In this document: positions 59,123-64,000 of the stretch, in pieces
Numbering within the stretch: the first letter of the stretch is position 1
Layout of the letters: each line of letters opens with the position of its first letter
Assembly (NCBI GenBank): GCA_019217005.1
Contig: JAHBNG010000038.1
Coordinates: 55,881-119,880, forward strand
DNA: 64,000 nucleotides
Direction of reading: 5' to 3'
From: Chloroflexi bacterium TSY
Lineage (GTDB): Bacteria > Chloroflexota > Anaerolineae > Caldilineales > Caldilineaceae
Program-made: the position numbers and the translations under genes
The notes under the pieces: generated by a model
The model's input: only the letters and a program-made list of their open reading frames with translations
Told to the model about the DNA's origin: nothing
Database searches by the model: none

Positions 59123-59295
59123 TTCAAAGAGCCGATATTTCTTACTTACTGCGTCAAACAGTATAGCCTCTCACCTCTACTCCACAAAATTTAGATAAAT
59201 ACATTGTACTGCGACAATCTACATACCTCTAGAGACAATATAGCAATCGTACGTAGGACAATGCTCTTAAGCAGTAAATCTTATAGACAAAACAA

Positions 59296-60769
59296 CTTTA
59301 CTTTCTGGTAAAAGAAAAGAGATGAGAAATGTGACAAAAAGCGGTTAGCAGTTCATCCTAAAGGTAGAGAACCCAAAAAGGAGGAAGGAATGCTAACCGC
59401 GCCAGAAATAACTATAGCAGTACTGATGAATGTATTGCAAGTAACGCCGATGGGAACAAACGTAAATGTAATGCGTCTGATGTGGGCAATGCTGAATGGG
59501 TCGTTTCTGAAAAGTCGAGGAGCAATCCATAGCGCATTGAAAGAAAGCGGGTTTGAAGATGAGGAGCTCCAGCGAAGCTGGTGGAGCTTTCGATATGGAT
59601 CATGGGATATCACAAGTCTGCTGGGGTCGTGGCAAGAAGAAGTGGAAAGGGGAATGGGAGGCAAAAAAGTTAGAAGGGTACCGAGTGAAAAGCATAGATA
59701 TCACAGGGTTCTGGCGACCGAAGCTGCAAGGGAAAGTGAACCGACTCTATAACTCAACGGCTCGTCGGGCATTGCCCGCTCATCTTTGGAGTGATGATAA
59801 GCTCGGGGGAGATAGGCGGGAAGCGAGTGCCACTGCTCAAGGCAATCATGAGATGCACGGTTGGAACAAAGGAAAGTGAGTTTCGGAAAAAGCTGCTGAC
59901 AGAGACGAAGAAATCACTGGAGTCAGACGAAGTGGCGGTGGTCGATGCCGGGTTTACAATCAGAGAAATGCTAGAAAGCGGCATCGACCGATTTGTCCTG
60001 CGGGAAGCCATTAACTGCACAGTGCGCCGCAATGAGTTCCCCAAACGCAAAGAAAAAGGCAGACCACCTGAATATGGTGATATTGTGCGTCCGCTCTCTC
60101 GCAGCTATAAGGGAAAGCGACTCGAGGCTACAACTCCGGACTCGTCTGGTCGCTTTCTCTATAGTGGTCGCCTGATTTGCTATCAAGCATGGCACAATCT
60201 CGTCCCCAGAACAACCAAGGTGGATACAGCCAACCGTACCTACTCGATTTACGTCATTCAGGATCCGGCCTACAACACACCTTTGGTTTTGGCGACCGTT
60301 ATGACTTTGCAGCCTGAAACCATTTATCTTGTCTACCTGGAACGCTGGCCTGTTGAACATCCCCCCTTGGCTTCCAAGCAGATGATTGGCTTACATCGTC
60401 AATTTGTTCATGCCGATGAGGCTTGTTTCCGCTTACCTGAACTGGGGAATCTTCTTTCCCATTTAGCCGCTTCTCTTCCTCCCATACCGACTGGCTACTG
60501 GGATCGAGAGCCTCAATCCACTCCCGGCAGGCTGCGCCGTGTTCTCTCGAGTGCTCTTTTCCAACTCCTGACCAACTCGACCCTGACTTTCGGAAAAAGG
60601 CCTCGGTTTCACACCATTTCCTAAAGGCGTTCTCGCTCATCGCCGCCTCAATGCCGCTGCTTAAACTAGCCGAGCACTATTTTACATTTTATCCCGTTTT
60701 TCAGGGTGGATTCTTTTTTCCGCCCTTTCGGTTTGCCCTTTGTCACTCAAGCCTTTACCAGAAGTAAAG
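59296..60769 (+). mobile_element. IS4-like insertion sequence, copy C (decayed)
   Basis: 1474 bp. AACAA precedes the left end and follows the right end, a likely 5-bp duplication. The transposase starts at 59390 but the frame moves at about 59650 (G run) and 59800, and once more near 60560-60620; the right end repeat has also lost one A (CAGAAGTAAAG). The middle (59791-60624) is the longest intact stretch, holding the second catalytic Asp (AVVDAGFTIREM) and the YREK motif (YLERWPVE...K). It lacks the deletion seen in copy B. Confidence 0.85.
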
Positions 60770-60828
60770 AACAAACAAGATTCAACAGGACCTTATGTAT
60801 TTGTCTATTGGTTCCATTTAACGTTTCA

Positions 60829-62040
60829 TCAGAGGGATAAAGAACGATTGGGTGTCGAGATATAACCCATATTTTCGTCGACCAGATCCCCACTTCCGAG
60901 CACGATTTGTTTAGATTGATTTTCTGTCGTGAGATCATATTTTCCTAAATTTATGGTTACCGTATATCGATCTGGTATCAGATTTCCAAAATTACTTGCC
61001 CGCCGCATCGGTCGTCTTGGTGATAAGCCCCTCGTTTGATGACTGAAGCGCGAACTCGACATCATGAATTCCACTTCGTTATCAGATTGTGAACCACTTT
61101 GGTCAATGTCGTTAAAGACGAGAGCACGGAATGTCGCAGGAGGAATTACCTCGACTTGTGTTGAAGCGGTCGATGTTGCAGTCACGACGTTGGGGGCTAG
61201 ATTCGGCCAATCTTGTGGCACTTGGGCAATCCAAGTAAAGGTTATGTCAACGGTTTGCGTGATGGACCGGGCAATGATGAACTGGCCAATCTTGCTTGGC
61301 AGCAATAAGAAGTGTTGATTTTCAGTCAATATGCCTTGGATATTGTCAAAGGCCGTATGTGTATCAAAAGGCACTTCTCCCGTATTCACGGCCCGATAGC
61401 AAAAATAGACCGTTGTTCCTGTGTTGACGGGTACATCCAATGTTGTTGCAGCACATTCATCCTCGAGCGCAGCGGTAAGAGTGGCTTGTATAGTCGGAAT
61501 CGTGACTGTGTAGCGTGACGTACTCGTAACAATTGAGCGATTTTTAGGTGTAAGGTCAGTTTGATTCATTCCACCAAGAGCTGCTTTGCTGATCGCAGAG
61601 GAAGACCAGGTCGTGCTTGCTGATATAGATTCAGTGACGGTTTGACTAATGACAAGACCGAGGTCAACTGTGTTCACAGTCTCTTGGGGTCTTAGATCAT
61701 ACGTTAATTGACCTAAACTGCGGTTGGTGAATCCTTCATAAATTGAGTGAGTTGAATACGTTATGTTTGACAGGTTTGAAATTGTCAGGCATTGATAGAC
61801 AGTTGTTCCACTGGAAACAACAATTGTATCGGTCTCAGCACATTTATTTGGATCAATGCCCACGCTGATCCCAACGATAATTCCTGGCAGAGTGGTTGTT
61901 CCGTTCAGTGTATTCATTGATTGCTGAACAGTAGAAACCGCGAACAATGTCGTCCAAAGAAGCAGAAGGAGGACGCTGGAAATCAGGCAGGGAACCAACA
62001 AATGTCGCCAAGGACGCGGAAAGACTCTCAAAAGGCACAC
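60829..62040 (-). CDS. Secreted repeat protein with an SdrD-B-like C-terminal domain
   Basis: About 403 residues from a GTG at 62040, with a strong AAAGGAGG upstream. N-terminal basic segment and hydrophobic stretch (LLVPCLISSVLLLLLWTTLFAV) give a signal or anchor. Two similar ~120-residue repeats follow: each has DPNKCAETDTIVV/EDECAATTLDVPV, then GTTVYQCLTISN / GTTVYFCYRAVN and THSIYEGF / THTAFDN. The C-terminus reads FRALVFNDIDQSGSQSDNE, GNLIPDRYTVTINLGKYDL and IVLGSGDLVDENMGYI, the pattern of SdrD-B/Cna-like surface domains. Between them, about 30 residues become meaningful (VEFALQSSNEGLITKTTDAAG) only in another frame, bounded by two compensating slips near 61062 and 60996. Probably surface exposed; function unknown. 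Confidence 0.7.
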   Translation of the reverse strand: MCLLRVFPRPWRHLLVPCLISSVLLLLLWTTLFAVSTVQQSMNTLNGTTTLPGIIVGISVGIDPNKCAETDTIVVSSGTTVYQCLTISNLSNITYSTHSIYEGFTNRSLGQLTYDLRPQETVNTVDLGLVISQTVTESISASTTWSSSAISKAALGGMNQTDLTPKNRSIVTSTSRYTVTIPTIQATLTAALEDECAATTLDVPVNTGTTVYFCYRAVNTGEVPFDTHTAFDNIQGILTENQHFLLLPSKIGQFIIARSITQTVDITFTWIAQVPQDWPNLAPNVVTATSTASTQVEVIPPATFRALVFNDIDQSGSQSDNEVEFMMSSSRFSHQTRGLSPRRPMRRASNFGNLIPDRYTVTINLGKYDLTTENQSKQIVLGSGDLVDENMGYISTPNRSLSL

Positions 62041-62341
62041 CCAATACGCCTCCTTTCAAGGTATATTGTGCATATTTATGGCAGATCAGCCAACAATCGT
62101 ACGATCAAAAAGGGTGCCGGAAAAAGAAGGATGGTTCAAATGAGACAGCGCTGCATCATCTCTTCATCATTGTCTGCTATACTGAGCACTGCTATAAGTT
62201 GAGAATAAATTTGACTGCATTCACCCGCATGGAACAATCAAATTCATGTCCGTCTATGAGTAAGTACGATATCGATAAGATTCTGATGAGCCATCGAGGA
62301 ATTTTATCACCGCGGAAGTTCGTTAACGAATAAGCTCATCA
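62041..62341. other. Intergenic region between the SdrD-like gene and repeats
   Basis: Apart from two non-matching plus-strand frames, no gene, promoter or known RNA was recognised here; it presumably contains the SdrD-like gene's promoter. Confidence 0.4.
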
Positions 62342-62412
62342 TTAGAGCGTGTTTGAAAAAGTCATTCTGTTTGGCAACAGATGCATAACACCCGCAGAAT
62401 GACACGCTCTTA
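62342..62412. repeat. Palindromic repeat R7, short copy
   Basis: ATTAGAGCGTGTTTGAAAAAG on the left and CAGAATGACACGCTCTTAT on the right, a shorter relative of 9084-9219 sharing the GTCATTCTG core. Confidence 0.6.
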
Positions 62413-62413
62413 T

Positions 62414-62485
62414 GGCCACATTATTTAAGCTTCGGACATTTGTCTCTCGCTTGAAAACGATTCGATTGTCCGAAGTTTAAGTGGC
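62414..62485. repeat. Palindromic repeat R10, copy 2
   Basis: CCACATTATTTAAGCTTCGG and CCGAAGTTTAAGTGG, directly next to the R7 copy. Relative of 33665-33744. Confidence 0.6.
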
Positions 62486-62556
62486 ATCTCTATCAGATAA
62501 ACGAACGAATAGGTGTCAAATATGAAGACGACAAACGAAATAAAAGTTACTCGAAC

Positions 62557-62706
62557 GGGTGGTTCATTTTAGCTGGATAGATAGGTTTACACTTTTAGAA
62601 ACAGAAAGAACGTTTATATTCTCTGATTTCGCCGGTTCTCAGAGAAAACGGTCTCATATAGATTTTGTCTATATATCAAAAGTGTAAACCTAATTTTGAA
62701 CCACCC
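62557..62706. repeat. 150-bp MITE, family R2, copy 3
   Basis: Same orientation as copy 1, somewhat diverged. ACTCGAAC stands on both sides (62549-62556 and 62707-62714), a perfect 8-bp duplication. It ends 14 bases from the malG-like stop. Confidence 0.88.
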
Positions 62707-62719
62707 ACTCGAACGTCTA

Positions 62720-63610
62720 CTAACCTTTGATTCCCGTGATCGAAATACCTTCCACAAACGTACGCTGAACAAAGAAGAAGATAAAGATAATCGGTGCAAT
62801 CATTGCTGCTTGCGGCCATCATTTTGGGCCACATGAGCTCTTCTTGAAAGGCACCACGGAACTGTTGTAGGCCAAGAGCAATTGGATAGAGGGGTTCTTC
62901 ACTTAGATAGATCACAGGGCGAAGATAATCATCCCATGCACCCATAAATTGGAGAAGTGCAATGACCGCCAACGATGATTTAGCAAGCGGTAAAATAATA
63001 CGTACTAGTATGCCTAGCTCTGAACAGCCATCCACGCGGGCAGCGTCTGACAGCTCTTCGGGAATCGTTAAGAAAAATTGGCGCAATAGGAAAACGTAAT
63101 AAACGTTGACAGCAAAGAAGGCTGGCACAATCATGGGTTTATAGGAGTTGAGCCACTGTAAATCGCGAAATATCAGGTAGAGCGGAATCATTCGTACCTG
63201 GAAAGGCAGCATCATGGTAGAGATGCAGAGAATGAAGAACGTATCACGACCTGCCCAGCGGATGCGTGCAAATCCATAGGCGACCAGCGTGCTCGATAGG
63301 AGAACACCCACACTACCAAAGGCATACTGAAGTGTGTTCCATGTATAGAGTCCAAATGGGCGTGGTCAACGCTTCAGGATACGTAAGGAAGCGCATTGGG
63401 TTTGGAATCCAGATGGGCGGCACGCTATAGACCTGGGGATCGGTTTTAGAGAAGTCGAGAGCATCCACAACAGAGGCGCAGCAAAATAAAAGCTTAACAC
63501 AATCATGAATAGAAAACCGTCCGACCAATCAACTGCGATAGGGAGAACGATCGGGATTTTGCCGTAGAGGCAGGAAGAATGGTCGGTCGGGTCGTATATT
63601 CGTGCTGCAT
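62720..63610 (-). pseudogene. Sugar ABC transporter permease (MalG-like) with several frameshifts
   Basis: Joined across frames it reads MQHEYTTRPTILPAS, IVLSFYFAAPLLWMLSTSLK, KTDPQVYSVPPIWIPNPMRFLTYPEAL, FGLYTWNTLQYAFGSVG, VLLSSTLVAYGFARIRWAG, RDTFFILCISTMMLPFQVRMIPLYL, the EAA-type loop EELSDAARVDGCSELGILVRIILPLA, and FIFFFVQRTFVEGISITGIKG at the end. The slips are near 63510 (TTT to TT), 63452 (A run), 63362 (extra C) and 62805. All four are one-base changes in or next to homopolymers, so indel errors are possible. Domain order and length (~290) otherwise match carbohydrate permeases of the CUT1 type. Confidence 0.8.
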
Positions 63611-63618
63611 TGTTTATT

Positions 63619-63913
63619 TCTCGCCTTCAGGCATGTGGCTAGAAATCCAACATAGTTTATAACGTTCGCAGGTTATTTTCCTTCACCTGCCCGTAAATAG
63701 CTCAACAAAATTCTCAAAACCAATAAAGCGCGCAGGGCGAATGACGTCATAGCGGGTCAGGCTATAGTAGGCAGAGGCAACAACTGGATAGAACGTAAAA
63801 GCCACGAATCCAACCAGCCAAGGCGAAATAAAGGCAAGCCCCTTCAAAATATTGCGGTAGCGCGCACGCCGCCACCAGATTCTTTGTGCGGTCATTCCTG
63901 TGCTTGCTTTCAT
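63619..63913 (-). pseudogene. Sugar ABC transporter permease (MalF-like), internally deleted
   Basis: Starts at ATG 63913 after GGAGAATTG (Met-Lys-Ala-Ser-Thr-Gly), runs through FISPWLVGFVAFTFYPVVASAYYSLTRYDV and IGFENFVELFTGR, then stops after 77 residues at 63683. A MalF-like permease is about 290-310 residues. Just before malG a short SHMPEGEK peptide with TAA could be the original C-terminus, which would mean an internal deletion of about 200 codons. The substrate-binding protein gene would lie beyond the right edge; no solute can be named. Confidence 0.65.
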
Positions 63914-64000
63914 AAACAATTCTCCGAACGTAACAATTCGGGTGTACCTGTACCACGGTTGTGGTGAAAACATGGGTTTTGCGCAACTCTACCAGACACA

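Overview
The window looks like a chromosomal segment of a Chloroflexota bacterium, possibly the Caldilineae/Anaerolineae side. This is inferred from gene content: a Mycobacterium/Chloroflexi-type adenosine kinase beside ahcY and metK, an A2-type haem-copper oxidase operon with CtaG and SURF1, an IlvD/Edd sugar-acid dehydratase and Lhr. No rRNA, tRNA or CRISPR array was seen, so the assignment is tentative. Most genes are ordinary metabolism and maintenance. What stands out is an unusually dense load of insertion sequences and of at least twelve families of short palindromic or MITE-like repeats, many of which cut into genes or form their ends.

Layout. 1-9220: a divergent pair of ISAzo13-like elements (1-508 and 7802-9083) encloses an ABC exporter half-subunit, an ABC-F gene broken by two different MITEs, a DM13-domain protein, an APH-type kinase and a beheaded serB. 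9216-10700: a VapBC-type module, several palindromic repeats and a GC-rich, strongly folded stretch flanked by imperfect inverted repeats (10143-10594) that encodes no protein and may be a mobile structured RNA. 10708-12210: a lipoprotein with two tandem DsbA-like domains. 13019-20645: a one-carbon/SAM recycling cluster (mtnA, LOG-family gene, adoK, a GNAT gene, ahcY, metK, an M42 peptidase). 20692-22194: first of three decayed IS4-like copies (others 41788-43228 and 59296-60769). 22254-24926: a YprB-like nuclease and a DapA-family aldolase.

25119-31641: an aa3/caa3-type oxidase operon on the minus strand (coxB, coxA, coxIV, coxC, ctaG, surf1, and a remnant of ctaB). 32117-35043: zincin-like metallopeptidase, Fpg/Nei glycosylase, kynureninase. 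35169-37522: an IS1595-type and an IS630-type element in tandem. 37604-41765: sugar-acid dehydratase, methyltransferase, frameshifted glycosyltransferase. 43158-46753: E2, E1-beta and E1-alpha of a 2-oxoacid or acetoin dehydrogenase, with an IS copy fused to the E2 3' end. 47204-51252: small lipoprotein, HD hydrolase, Gfo/Idh/MocA oxidoreductase, secreted beta-propeller. 51727-59011: frameshifted Lhr helicase, GNAT, MocR-type regulator. 60829-64000: secreted SdrD-B-like protein and a decayed pair of sugar ABC permeases.

Functional threads: MtnA, AdoK, AhcY and MetK close the S-adenosylmethionine and methylthioadenosine cycles, with the LOG gene inside the run. The cox operon makes a terminal oxidase with its assembly factors, though haem O synthase is only a fragment here. 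Single-base frameshifts recur (coxC, glycosyltransferase, lhr, SdrD-like gene, malG-like gene, every IS). They may be real decay or indel errors of the assembly, and each is described separately. All product names come from reading the translated sequence; no database search was run.
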